From positions 1,240,001-1,304,000 of the forward strand of contig JAFBJZ010000952.1 of NCBI GenBank assembly GCA_016785225.1: 64,000 nucleotides of DNA. The letters run 5' to 3'. The notes under the pieces are model-generated. The model saw only the letters and a list, made by a program, of their open reading frames with translations, did no database searches and was not told the origin of the DNA. The stretch is from Psettodes erumei (Eukaryota > Chordata > Actinopteri > Pleuronectiformes > Psettodidae). A program made the translations under genes and the position numbers. Numbering within the stretch: position 1 is the stretch's first letter; every line of letters begins with the position of its first letter. This document shows positions 51,701-62,700 of the stretch, one piece after another.

Positions 51701-54700
51701 TTGAGTTAGAGTCTGTGCTGGTGGTGCCCTCTACTGGCTGATTGAATAACTGCCAATCCAAAGCCCTTTTAAATTAAATTTTTTTTTTTAGATTTATATT
51801 GCTCTATTCTTTCCTCTTTACTTCACTTCCTCGTTACATCCTCTCCTCCTTCCTGCACCTCTGTCTGTCCAGCCTGCGGCTGCAGCTTGGAGGGCTCTGT
51901 GACTCGATTCTGTGACAAGTTCACCGGTCAGTGCCAGTGCCGCCCGGGAGCGTTTGGCCAGCACTGTGACGGATGCCAGGCGGGTCACTGGGGATTCCCC
52001 AGCTGCCGACCGTGCCAGTGTAACGGACACGCGGACCAGTGCGACCAGAGGACCGGAGTCTGCATCAACTGCAGGGACAGCACCGGAGGAGACAAGTGTG
52101 ACAGGTGATGATAGACCTGCACGGATCAGGTTGAGTTTCAACATGAGACTGATTTGGCTTGGTTTATGTGTTATGTGTATGTTAGTTCTGCAATAGAACA
52201 CATGCGATGCATGGGATTGGAGTATAACAGGATAAAAGTGGAAGTTTTGACATGCAATTAATTTAAGTAGTTTATTTGAGTAGATGTTCCTCATTAAAGA
52301 AATAGTAAGTTTTACTAAAAGACTAAAATTACATTCACCCACTGTGCTTTGTTTCTTCAATAAAAAATACACTGAGCACTTTTACAGTAACAAACATGTC
52401 ACCTATGTTGTTCTGTACAAACACATCATTCAACCAACTTAAACTTTTTATTTCCAATGAAAACATTGACATCAGTGGAGTACTTTTATTAACGATGTAC
52501 ATCATATGGATTAGAGGATGAAAACAGGAATTTACAGTTTGTATTAATGGAAAAAGAAAATCCTCAGTCCTCAATTGTTATTGGCTTGATAACTGTGTTG
52601 TGTGTGTTGCTTATACTGCAACGTCACTGTGAATACAGCACTGATCATGTAACAGGCTATGCTTACTCCTCTTGCATATTACCATTCCATTCTCAAACAT
52701 CACCTTCATCATCCCTGTAGGTGTGCCAATGGTTACTATGGTAACCCAGTTCTGGGAGTAGCATCCAGCGGTCAGTGTCGTCCTTGCCCCTGTCCAGATG
52801 GGCCCAACAGCGGACGCCACTTCGCTGCATCTTGCTACCAGGACAACCGTAACAGACAAATTATCTGCAACTGTAACCAGGGCTACACAGGTAAACTCCT
52901 GATTATTGTTGTAATGTTACTCTGTCTCTGTTTGTCTCCTTCTTCCCTCCCTGCTCCACCAGTGCTTGCATTCTGCTGTGTTTCTTCGATGCATCATCAA
53001 CGAGAGAAATGATTGGCGTGTCCAAATGTGTGCACGTCTGTCCATCAAAACTGAAGAGAGTGGTTCATTTTCTTTAGAACCTGTGATGCTGTGAATACCT
53101 TTTGAACCTCTCACATGCCAGAACTGATGCATAGTTAACGCTGCATCACAGCGTGTCTCTTAATGATGCACTTTGTGTCAGCGTTTGAGTTTTGAAACAT
53201 TAAAACAAAACCTTGTTTGAGTCAAAAAAAAAGGGAAGCGCAATTGTGTCAGTGCTATTGCACCTCAGGGCCTCATTAAAAGCTGAAAGATGTCTTTTAT
53301 ATTAGAGAGAAACCAAAATTCATCTCATTTAGTTGTCGTGAATCAGTTGTCTTGTTGTAACAGACTGGAGTTTTGCCTGAAGAAGGAGCTGACATCAAAG
53401 TGAACAGCACAGCTCTGCAGCAACACTAGCAGCACTGTGAGACCTCACCTCAGCACAGAGGTGATTGAGCTCCGTGCTAATGTCAGCTGGCCATCGTGCT
53501 AACACAGGCTATTGCCTATGTTCTCCACAGTCTATGTTTAGCGCATTAGCATGTCGTATTTTGTGTTTTGTTTGAATTAAGACTAAATCCAAAGTATGGC
53601 CAAAGCTGATGGGAATCTCTGGTATTTTGTCAGAAAGCAGATTTTCAACTGATGATATCATCAGGTAAAATGTAAAGGAATTATCACAATTCATCATCAG
53701 GGGGACCTGAGTGTCTGAAACCAAAAATGTTCACCTCAGGGGCATCAGCAGTGTCAGTAGGCTTCATCCTTTCCATATATATTCATGTCATATATGACAC
53801 GAAGAAAGAAGTGTCAGTCTGAACTGACTGATATTCTCAACCCCTGAGAAAACTGTTAACAACCCCATCAGCTGTACTTTGTGTTTAATGTTAATTACCA
53901 AATGTTAGCATGCTGACATGCTAACCTAGTGACAGTGAACACAAAAAACATTGTCTTGGCATTGTCATTATGTTCATATTAGCATGCAGACATTAGCATT
54001 TAGCTCAGAGCCCTGGTGTTTGTAAATGCAGCCTGACAGTGCTGTTAGCGTGGTGCTTGTTTCGAGACTTTTCACATGGAACTAAATGTTGGTGGCAGGG
54101 AAACTTCTGACATGATGGTGGTGCTGGAGGGGAACAAAACTGGATGTGATGAAAATCATCAGGAGTCATATCCATCACATTATTATCACAGCATTGTGAG
54201 AATTGTGATACTGATTCATTCATTTATTTCCTCTTCCAGAGCAGTTCAGGCAAATATTGTTGTAAAATTTTAATAAAACTCCAATCTTCTACATTATATG
54301 ACAAAGCAAAGGACATCGAGGTAAGACTGATGTTTCTCAGCAGGCTCTGGTGAATGGTAACTGCTCTTATTTCCTCCCTCCCTTGTATTACTGGCACAGG
54401 GATTGTTAAACGCTCCGGGGTGACCATTTTTAAGCGTGAGTAAAGATGGCTGACCCCCGTCCCTTCCCCTCCTCCTCCTTCCTACTCCCCCACTTCATCA
54501 GTCCTCCCCATGCATGGCTTCAGCACCCCTCCCATCAGTGGTGCTGTGCCACAGTGCATTCCTGCCCATGTGTGAGACCTGGCTCAAAGCACAATACTTA
54601 AATATGTTCAAAATGCTTCTCTGGGACTCTCAGTGTTGTGTATGGCAATAAGGAGACAGCTAGTTGTCCCTGAAATGATATCAAAATGATGTTACATGTG

Positions 54701-57700
54701 GTGAAATCTTTTCAAAACAAGATATTTGAACCAGGTCTGTGTCAATTCCCCCACTCCAAGGACCTGACCCAGATTTAGTCATTCTGAGTGCTTGTGTCAT
54801 CAAGAAGTATGGTTTCCCTACATTCATGCAAAATATTAACCCTTCAAAATAAAAGATGAGAGAACATGTGGGAAATGTTCGAGGTGATGGTTGAGTCTCA
54901 GTCTGGGTCAGCTTCTGTCTCCTTTGTTTGGAGTAGGTTTAACTCTTCATCTTTATCTGAGTTGGGTATGTGGTGCAGAGGTCCATTCAGAAAAGAGAGA
55001 GGAAATGGCTGTATTGATGTAGCAACAGCCGAGACAGGCACACCGATGTCTGCAGCAGGGCACTGGCTTTCAAAAGTGCAGGAAGAGACAGGTCGTTCCC
55101 CTGGAAGAACTCAAATAAACTGGAGCTGATTGACTTTCCCTGCTAACCACTGCTTCTAATTCCCTTTGCCCCCTTTCTCTTTTTCCATTTCTTTTCTATC
55201 TGATCTTCTAGTCTAACCTGATGTAGCTCTGTTCTCTACCTCCCACCCTCTCATTCTTTCTCCTGTGCTTCTCTTCCTGCCAGAGTCAAATATGCCAAGT
55301 ATGAGTTCAACTGAGAGGGACAGCAAATGAGACATAACGGGAGGGAAAACTGCTCTAAACTGAAGTAATGGTTCAGTGGGAAAACAATCCAGTCCTTTGA
55401 CTACTGCTGTAGCTCTTTAGTGCAGCAGTGCTTCTGCACAGAGCGAGCCAGACATAATACACAGTGTGCTGCGGGATGATATGGTTTAAACCAGGAGTCG
55501 TCCACCGTGTTTGCACTGATCCCTGTGGACTTCTAGCAGATTGAGTTGTCCAGTACACAACCTACAGTATGCCATCAGACAGTATAATGATATGTTATGT
55601 ATTAGGTGTGTAATCCACTAGAGGTGTGATGGCAGACACAGTCAACTAATGAGAGCTGGTTAACCAAACCTCACTGAGTGACGATATGTAATAAGACTAG
55701 CAACATACTGTATTAATATAATCACATTCATGCTTTACAGGGATGGGTTAAGCCAAGTTGTAGACAAACATGTTGTTTTTGAATGGACATGTCCACTGAA
55801 AAATATTTCAATCCTGGTCTAGGACTTGGCAAAATCCGGCTACTTTAGACCACCTGTTGATTCTGCTGCTGTAAATTCACGAGTTCCCTGCTTCTTGCTG
55901 TTTCATACACGTCACCTAGTCTAACTGCAAATATAGTTCAATGAAAATAAAAGTAGTTACACTGTGATCGTGTCTCCTTCCACCCCTCGGTTCTCCTCGG
56001 TAACTCTTACTCTCCTTAATATTTGCTTTCCTTTCTCTTTTTTCTTCCACACCCAGGCGCTCGGTGTGATGAATGTGCCCCAGGTTATTTTGGCAACCCC
56101 TCTCAGCCTGGAGGCCGCTGCCAGCCGTGCCAGTGCAACAACAACATAGACATGTCGGACATGGACGCGTGCGACAGGCAGACCGGAGAGTGCAGGAAGT
56201 GCCTCTATAACACCGAGGGCCCCAACTGTGGCATCTGCAAGAGCGGCTACTACGGGGATGCTACCCGCCGCAACTGCAGGAGTGAGCGAGACGTCCACGA
56301 AAAGTTGATGCAGAAGAACAAAGTATCGCAATGACAGCATGCTTCTCCTTTCTTGCTCTTCAGAGTGCACTTGTAACTTCCTGGGCACTGAACGCAGCCA
56401 GTGTATGGAGCGGGAGGACTGTGTGTGCCAGCGTGCCACGGGTCAGTGCCAGTGTCTGCCGAACGTCATAGGTCTGACATGTGACCACTGTGCCCCCAAC
56501 CACTGGAACCTGGCCAGCGGGAGGGGCTGTGATGCCTGCGGCTGCGACCCCAACAACTCTGTCACCTCCTCGTGTAATGAGGTATGGAACACGCGTACCT
56601 GAACATGTTGCAGTCTTATTACAAATACGTTCGTATCCCCATAGACTGGAGCAGAACTGACGTGGCACGCTCCTATTTTTTTCGCTTTCTATCTCGCAGT
56701 TTACGGGTCAGTGTCAATGTCGTGATGGATTTGGGGGGAAGACCTGCACAGACTGTCAGGAGAACTACTGGGGAGACCCCAGGACACAGTGCAGAGGTGA
56801 GAAACATCAGGATTTCATGCTTTTAGGAAACAGTTCAGTGGCTGTTGTGAGTGTAAAGAGAAGATTCAGCATTTAGTGCAAAAGTGAAATGTTCTTCCTG
56901 TTTGTGAACAATGCAAACAGCATTGTGCAAAGAAGCTGATTGTGATAAAAACTAAAACCCAGTCAATCCAGTATAGCTAATCATGAAATGTGGCGCTCTT
57001 GGGATTTTTGGGTGGAGGCCTTGGAACCAAAGGCAAAAAAAACAAAAATCAAAGCTACGCCCAAGAAACAGGAAGAGTACAGAATTAATGCAAAACTATA
57101 CCCAGAGCGATTAGGGGATAATCTCCATCTGAATGAACCAGGTGCCATTAAAATTCTTCTCAGAATTTTGTCGAATGGCCAGTGCATTTGCGTTGTCTAA
57201 ATTGTTTCGGGTATGAATGTGTTTTTAGTCAGAATAAACAGGACTACTTGAAATTGAAGAAATATTTTATATGTTTATATGAAGATATATGATCAAAATC
57301 AATGCTTGCATGGAAAACGTTTGCTCAGAGCAGTAACACCTTTCTGGAGAAACTGACAGGAGCCGTGACCTTACGAAGGCCTTATAATCACTAGATACAA
57401 AATATATGATATGTATCATTATAAACTCTGTCCCTCTCTCCTCTGCCCCCTCCAGCTTGTGACTGTGACTGGCGCGGCATCGAGACCTCTCAGTGCAACC
57501 GCGTGACTGGCCACTGCGTTTGCCAGCAGGGGGTGTCAGGTGTCCGCTGTGATCAATGTGCCAGGGGCTTTTCAGGCCAGTTCCCCAACTGTCAGCCCTG
57601 CCACCAGTGTTTCGGGGACTGGGACCGCATTGTACAGGTGCAATTCCATGCAAAAAGGGGGGAGGGGGGTTGTTCAATGAACAAAACATGTGAAATGCTT

Positions 57701-60700
57701 AATAACTTACTCCCAAGTAATCAACAGTATTCTTCTTCTTCACACTACCAGGACCTGGCAGTGCGTACCAAGGCTCTGGCTGAGCGGGCCCATGAGATTC
57801 AAACCACTGGGCTCACTGGGGCCTATGAGAAGGTCTTCAGAGACCTGGAGGAGAAACTGGCACAGGCTCAGGGAATTGTTAATGCACGCAATGCCACTGC
57901 TGCAGCCGTCGCTACCCTGATGGAGCTTATCGAAGACCTGAGGTACGGCTGTTGCCTTCCACTGCACTTCAACTGTTTTCTGTGCCGACACATTCATCAC
58001 CTGCCATTTTTTTCCTGTTGCACAAGTCAGATGATTCCAGCAGGAGTAAGATAATGATAGATAGATAGATACTACATTGATCTCCAAGAGAAATTTACAC
58101 CTACAGCAGCTTTACAAGGGAAAGAAAAGTACTGTAAGGAGGCATACATGGTGCAAAACTAGAATAAAGACAGATATAGATACAATATATTGCAGTTGTG
58201 CATAATGACAGTGTGTAACATACAGGTGTGCAATGGGCAGTTTGTACACACTTAAAGATGTGTGTAATAAAGTGCGCGTGAGTCCATATGGCATGAGACA
58301 AGATAAATCTCTTCAACCTCAATAGCAGAATTATTCCATTTGTCTTGTCCCATAGGTCGCAGATCGGTGAGACCACTGACACCCTGAACCGTCTGGAAGG
58401 AGACTTAACCATCGTCCAGGACAGCAACTCTGAGGCAAGCAAGGAGCTGAGTGCTCTGGAGAGAGAGGCCAAAGAGCTAAACCTCACTTCAGAGCAGCTG
58501 CACCGCCAACTGGATATCCTCAAAAACTCCAACTTCCTAGGTGAGAAAAGATTCCTATCACACACAGAATCCTTACAACAAACAAGAAAATAACCGTCCC
58601 CTGGGATAATTCTGATTTTGCTTCTAATTCTTTTACCCTTTTCATCCATAACCTCTCAACCTGCTTTTCTGACCTCCTCATCCTCCAGGGGCGTACGACA
58701 GCATCCGCAGCTCCTACAACAAGTCACGAGATGCTGAACGACGTGCCAATGAATCAACAACCACCAGGCCCAGCACAGTCAGCCAGTCCGCAGACACCCG
58801 CCGCCGCACCGAACGCCTCATCACCGGCAAGAAGGACGACTTCAACCGCAAAAATGCGGCTAACAAGCGTGCGCTGGGAGAACTCAACACCAGGGCGCAG
58901 GGCCTGGACATGAAGAAGATCAACGAGAAGGTTTGATCTCAGTCTCTACTCCTTGTAGCAGCTGTTAGCCCTCATGTGATGGGATCCATGCATGCAGCCA
59001 TATGAAAGCAGAGATGAGATACATTTTATATATTTAAAGTAATTACAGAGGCAGTTAAATTGGAAAAACAAAACAAAATCTGAGGTGAATTTTTCTGGCT
59101 CGTCCAATTCTTATTCTTTTTGTATTCAAGTAAAACAATTAGGTAAAGTAATAGAAGACTAAAAATGCAGATACAACTCTCTGCCTGAAATTTAGTTACA
59201 TGGAATATCAAATTGAACAAATTATAGGTTTCCATTGGGTAATATAAACTTATATGATAAAACAGATAACAGAAAGTTGTTGTGTTGCTTGAATAGGGCA
59301 GTGAATTGTCTACACAAACACCGACTTAATAATTCTGATAAGATCTACCTTTCCCAACAGGTCTGCGGCGCCCCTGGTGACGCTCCCTGTGGGGAAAGCC
59401 CCTGTGGGGGTGCAGGTTGCCAGGACGATGAGGGAAACCGTCACTGTGGAGGCTTGAACTGTAACGGCGCTGTGGCAGTAGCTGACAATGCACTGGAGAG
59501 AGCCAAGCACGCAGAGAAGGAGCTGAACAAGGCCATGGGAGAGTTGGAGGGACTCTTCACCAAGGTTTGTACCTCTACACACCCACAGAACTGTTAGTGT
59601 TACTATAATTTTAGACTTCAGATATGCAGTTTGGCCTCATATCTGTTCATTGCTCATTGTTTTTGTGTCAACACATTTTTCTAGCTGCCCAATATTAAGC
59701 AGTCATACAGGGAGAAAATCGTTATTTTGTCCACGTCTAGTGAGACCACAATGGAATACAGCCAAGATGTCTTTAAGCAGCACAGCTGCATTCTGGTACA
59801 TATGTGCAAAACCATCCACAGTGGAACACTTCATCACATTAACTATTATTTGCACTGAGAAGAATGGTAAAAACAGATGTGATAAATGTGGTGTCCTCTC
59901 TGAGCATCTCTGCTTTTCATCCAGGTGGCAGAGGCCAAGACCAAGGCAGAGGAAGCCAAGGGCAAAGCTCAAGCTGCTCTGGACAAGGCCACGGCCACCA
60001 AAAACAAAGTGGAGCGTTCCAACAATGACCTGAGGGACCTCATCAAACAGATCAGAGACTTCCTCACTCGTGAGTCTGTCATGAATTCAAACTTGAATAC
60101 ATTTATAGGAGCGCATAGAATAATAAGAGTGTCTCGTGTCACCCCTGTAATTTCTCACGTTCATGTCTATGTCAGAGGAGGGAGCAGATCCAGACAGTAT
60201 TGAGGCCGTGGCGAACCACGTGTTGGAGCTCTCCATCCCCGCTTCGCCCCTCCAGATCAGACATCTCGCCGATGAGATCAAGGAACGGGTGCGCAGCCTC
60301 TCGAACGTGGACGCCATCCTGGAGAAGACACAGGATGACGTCCGCAAGGCCGAGCAGCTGCTGCTGGACGCCAAGAGGGCAAGGTGGTTCAAACAGAGTC
60401 CCGCTTAAAACTAATGGTGTGGGTCCTGTGTTTATTCATCTTCACTTAAATTCCTGTCACTGTTTTGTTTTCAGGCATCGTGCTGAGGGGGTGAAGACCA
60501 CCGCAGAGACAGTAAAACAGGCCTTGGCGGATGCTAAGACTGCACAGACATCAGCAGAGAAGGCCATAACTAAAGCCAAAGCTGACATTGACATGACTGA
60601 GGCCCGACTGGCACAGGTAACCCCCGAAAAATAACACTCAGTCGTGAGTCACATGACTGAAACTGAAGATTTTCGTTGCCCCATAGTACAAATACTCATA

Positions 60701-62700
60701 TCTCTACTGATTGTTAACCAGAGGCAATCATTCATCGATCAGTTTCAGCTTTGAAGAGTGGGAATGTCTGAGATTTTAGGGGGAAAAAGTCGCAAAAACC
60801 GAGTTTATGAGGTGGAAAAATTAGTGCATCAATAAAAACTGAATGCCAAAAACTGTTTCTCGAATTAGTCAATAGTGCGTCAAAGAAAAATGGGATTATG
60901 CAGAATCCTGTTTTCCCTGGAGCCAGATACTTTCTTTAGGAGTTAGGGAGAGTAAAAGAGATGGTAAAGGAGAGAAAAACTTGAGCTCAGCTCCACATCT
61001 GCTGGATGTGAAAATAAATTCACATAACAATATGTCAGTGGTGCCCCCAGGAGGCCAAAAAAATCAGTTAATGTAGGTTTAAGATACAGACCACTATCGT
61101 TTAAAGGCTGATGAAAATCTTAGGTGTTTTTGGCACAAGCCAAATTGCCTGAAATAAGTATTGTACAGCACTGTATTTTACCAGTGATACCCATGTGGAG
61201 ATAGTGTGAGAAAATCAACGATTCCTCTAAACTAATACTCAGTGTGCATTCAGAACATACTGTACATGGATTGTTACGTGTACATTTTTTTGAAATCCCT
61301 CCATGGCTCACAATGACAACACAAACCAGGTACTGATATTATTTCAGAAGGGGCAGAATTCACTGTGGTTGCGTACGCTCTCCTCAGATCGAGTCAGAGA
61401 CGTCCAATAGTGAGAAGGACCTGGATGATGCCATGAACCGCCTGGGCACACTGGGACAGGAGATCAATGCCCTGAAGACCAAACGTGCCAGCAACAGCAT
61501 GGCAGCGGCCCGAGCCGAAGAGACGGCCACCATGGCGCGAGACAAGGCCAATGAAGCCAAGCAGGTGTGTGTCTGTGTGTGCGCATTGCCTCATTAAAGG
61601 CAAACACAGCTACTACAAAAAAGAAAGCTTCCTCTTGTCTTGATGTCCAGATTCTAGACGGCCAGCTGACAGACAAATACCACGAGGTGCAGCAGCGGGT
61701 GGACACCAAGGCCAAGGCTGTGCAGGACGCCAAGAGACGAGCAGAGGGACTCAGAGATGAAGCAAAGGAACTACTGAGAGATGCCCAGAACAAACTGCAG
61801 AGACTAGCAGGTGCCCTATAACATCTGTGTGTGTGTGTGTGTGTGTTTCTGTGTTGAAAAGAAAACTATGGGTTTTCCATATGAGAGAAACAGCTTTTGT
61901 AACATGTATAGTACATTGACTGAATCTGTCACAGAGTTGTGAAATAAAATTTTACTATTAACTTTATTTTTATGGCACCTGTCACACAGGGCAAGGAAAT
62001 TTGAAGGGCCTTACAGGCGACTGGCAAATAAACTTCTGCAGACCAATGCCTGAAAAAAATAATAAAATGGGAAATAATAAAACCAATTACATAGATAAGG
62101 CAGTGCAAATGCAATTGATAAAAGATAATAAACACAAGACAATAAAATAACTCATTGGCCTGGCTGGTGCAAGATCATAAAGAGACAGATAAGGCCTCTT
62201 TCCAAAATGTCCAAATATTCCTTTAAAGCTTAATTCTAAATCAAAGCTGACAGAGATTCCTTTAATTTCGTAATGCATAAGGGCCTGTTATTAGTATTAT
62301 TAAAATACATCTAAAAAAGCAGCAGCAGGCCCTGAGTCATGAAGTTGTGTCAGTCTATTCAGAGATGTCATGCCTTCTTATGACACCACAGATTAAAAGT
62401 CCGAGAAGAACCACAAGATTAATTTTCACGTTCTGAGACATTATTGTCTCCCCTGCCATGTGGTCCCTTGTTCTATTCAAATGACTGTGGTGATCAATTG
62501 TATCAAAGTCAAGTAGAGTGACCGAGCTGCGTAACAACTCCTTGAAATCCCCTGTCGTCACAGAGCTGGAAAAAAGCTACGAGGAGAACCAGAGGAGACT
62601 GGAGGGGAAGGCTCGTCAGCTGGACGGCCTGGAGGACAAGATGAAAGCCATCCTGAATGACATCAACAAACAGATCCAGATCTACAACACGTGTCAGTAA
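26169..62700 (+). CDS. lamb1: Laminin subunit beta-1
   Basis: The beta-1 chain of basement-membrane laminins, secreted and disulfide-linked to alpha and gamma. There are 34 coding exons: 26169-26211, 38659-38828, 38953-39088, 42415-42488, 42653-42841, 43130-43193, 45871-46073, 46160-46280, 46488-46676, 47074-47253, 47447-47559, 48599-48678, 49475-49610, 49722-49880, 50333-50460, 50552-50684, 50808-51000, 51203-51346, 51873-52104, 52721-52890, 56057-56281, 56364-56581, 56700-56796, 57456-57637, 57752-57942, 58356-58540, 58689-58930, 59361-59564, 59925-60069, 60176-60383, 60475-60616, 61388-61564, 61651-61810, 62564-62700. They total 5370 nt, 1789 residues. Domains: signal 1-21, LN about 30-270, LE array 271-550, LF about 555-772, LE array 773-1180, coiled coil to the end with the beta-knob at about 1400-1435. 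lamb1 is chosen over the other beta chains from length and close similarity; it may correspond to lamb1a of fish with two copies. Confidence 0.94.
28656..28720. repeat. 65-bp alternating purine-pyrimidine tract (GT repeat with inverted arms)
   Basis: Every base alternates pyrimidine/purine from 28656 to 28720. The core is GT repeats, flanked on the left by ATGTGCACATGTG and on the right by CACACATGTGCAT, which are near reverse complements. Such tracts favour Z-DNA. Confidence 0.8.
29478..29509 (+). repeat. G-quadruplex-type G-run array
   Basis: Five G-runs of 4, 7, 5, 5 and 7 bases (29478-29481, 29483-29489, 29491-29495, 29497-29501, 29503-29509) are each separated by a single base. This is a very strong match to the G-quadruplex pattern on the + strand. 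Confidence 0.85.
29829..29969. mobile_element. Short terminal-inverted-repeat (MITE-like) element
   Basis: The left end GGTGCTGGGAAAGTTAC and the right end GTTACAGCCCGACACTGG are imperfect reverse complements about 140 bp apart. The left end followed by AATGTAATCAATTACTC resembles the very common fish element whose ends read GTGTTGGG-AAAGTTAC. No protein is encoded. Family and target-site duplication are not established. Confidence 0.5.
36742..36786. repeat. 45-bp alternating tract with a CG core (Z-DNA-prone)
   Basis: An ACACACAC/GTGCGCGCGC/ACAC run shows strict alternation of purine and pyrimidine over 45 bp, including a short GCGCGC core, the sequence most prone to form Z-DNA. Confidence 0.8.
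38659..46073 (+). CDS. lamb1: lamb1 coding exons 2-7: LN domain
   Basis: The exons at 38659-38828, 38953-39088, 42415-42488, 42653-42841, 43130-43193 and 45871-46073 encode residues 15-293. They contain the mature N terminus (QEPDHSHGC), GSCYPATGDLL, EPYCIVSHLQ, SWWQSENG, LEAEFHFTHLIMTFK, TFRPAAMLIERSADFGRTW, RYSDIEPSTEGE and LKITNLRVNF. The LN domain mediates polymerisation of laminin into sheets. The first LE module starts near residue 271 in the last exon. Confidence 0.94.
39420..39990 (+). repeat. Teleost interspersed repeat rich in GTTAGCATG words, copy 1
   Basis: A segment in the intron 39089-42414 contains CCAGAGGATG, CACCACCATGAGGTCCATT, AATTGTAATTACTTTGGTG, CTTTGTGTTTGGTGCTAA, CAGCATGCTAACA, GATGGTGAACATTGTACC and ATGTTAGCATTTAGC, in the order typical of a very abundant percomorph repeat. 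The second copy is at 53480-54060. No open frame for a transposase is seen. Confidence 0.7.
46160..49610 (+). CDS. lamb1: lamb1 coding exons 8-13: first LE array
   Basis: The exons at 46160-46280, 46488-46676, 47074-47253, 47447-47559, 48599-48678 and 49475-49610 encode residues 294-566: EGF-like LE modules with eight-cysteine spacing, then the start of the LF domain (DHFLYEAELAKMGQ). Landmarks are DLPWRPAEGRN, HFDMAVYLAMGN, DDCQHNTMGRNCE and GQCRCKANVEG. The first five of these match lamb4 exon lengths exactly. A GTCT repeat precedes the acceptor at 48598. Confidence 0.94.
49722..51000 (+). CDS. lamb1: lamb1 coding exons 14-17: LF (laminin IV type B) domain
   Basis: The exons at 49722-49880, 50333-50460, 50552-50684 and 50808-51000 encode residues 567-770. 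Seen are TWTGIGFARVPVGG, NIPYSMEYDLLIRYESQ, RPGPIPTSSPCGNTIPDDD, PQPVCLERG and LLVDSIALMP. The site of the human RYVVLPR peptide reads RFVAPPQ here. The donor at 50461 (gtctgc) is non-consensus after GT, but phase and the conserved Arg codon across the junction support it. Confidence 0.92.
51203..57600 (+). CDS. lamb1: lamb1 coding exons 18-24: second LE array
   Basis: The exons at 51203-51346, 51873-52104, 52721-52890, 56057-56281, 56364-56581, 56700-56796 and most of 57456-57637 encode residues 771 to about 1180, with about eight LE modules. CRCKPNVIGRRCDQCAPG, WGFPSCRPCQCNGHADQC and CLPNVIGLTCDHCAPN are typical. The human PDSGR site is PNSGR (exon 52721-52890). The human YIGSR site is YTG-AR across the 52890/56057 junction. 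Confidence 0.94.
53480..54060. repeat. Teleost GTTAGCATG repeat, copy 2, in inverted arrangement
   Basis: The region lies in the intron 52891-56056. The right part (about 53860-54060) reads in the + sense, with CAGCTGTACTTTGTGTTTAA, AAATGTTAGCATGCTGACATGC and ACATTAGCATTTAGCTCAGAGC. The left part (about 53480-53580) reads in the opposite sense, with TTTAGCGCATTAGCATGTCG. The two arms therefore face each other about 300 bp apart. Confidence 0.6.
57601..62700 (+). CDS. lamb1: lamb1 C-terminal coiled-coil exons 24-34
   Basis: The end of 57456-57637 plus exons 57752-57942, 58356-58540, 58689-58930, 59361-59564, 59925-60069, 60176-60383, 60475-60616, 61388-61564, 61651-61810 and 62564-62700 encode heptad-rich sequence from about residue 1183 to 1789, the rod that assembles with alpha and gamma chains. 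FLTQEGADPDSIEAVANHVL and LIKQIRDFLT are family landmarks. The chain ends Asn-Thr-Cys-Gln, with the near-terminal Cys for the beta-gamma disulfide. Donors at 58931 (gtttga) and 59565 (gtttgt) are weak but phase-consistent. Confidence 0.94.
57638..57751 (+). other. lamb1: lamb1-specific 114-nt intron
   Basis: A short intron (gtgcaa...ctaccag) sits at a phase-0 site where the LE array passes into the coiled coil. The paralogue lamb4 has one uninterrupted 373-nt exon here (17167-17539), equal to the two lamb1 exons together (182 + 191). Confidence 0.85.
58055..58290. repeat. Interspersed repeat with GATAGATAGATA end
   Basis: The segment beginning GATAGATAGATAC, then ACATTGATCTCC and AGAAATTTACACC, in the intron 57943-58355, resembles the abundant teleost repeat end GATAGATAGATACTTTATTGATCCC. 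It fills most of this 413-nt intron. The family was not determined. Confidence 0.55.
59361..59564 (+). CDS. lamb1: lamb1 beta-knob exon
   Basis: The first half of this 68-codon exon encodes the six-cysteine beta-knob loop (VCGAPGDAPC, CGGAGC, CGGLNC) that interrupts the coiled coil of beta chains, at about residues 1400-1435. Phase is 0 at both ends. It has none of the extra knob sequons seen in the lamb4 counterpart. Confidence 0.92.
61950..62400. repeat. Probable interspersed-repeat remnant in the penultimate lamb1 intron
   Basis: The stretch TTTATTTTTATGGCACCTGTCACACAG...GGGCCTTACAGG and the following AATAAAA-rich DNA resemble a decayed copy of a common fish repeat (TTTATATAGCACCTTTCA...GTGCTTTACA). 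No coding potential. The call is by eye only. Confidence 0.4.

Noticed and set aside
56988..57200. 70-codon Lys-rich open frame between lamb1 exons
   Set aside because: It has no Cys pattern or heptads and lies within the intron 56797-57455, whose flanking exons join in phase without it.
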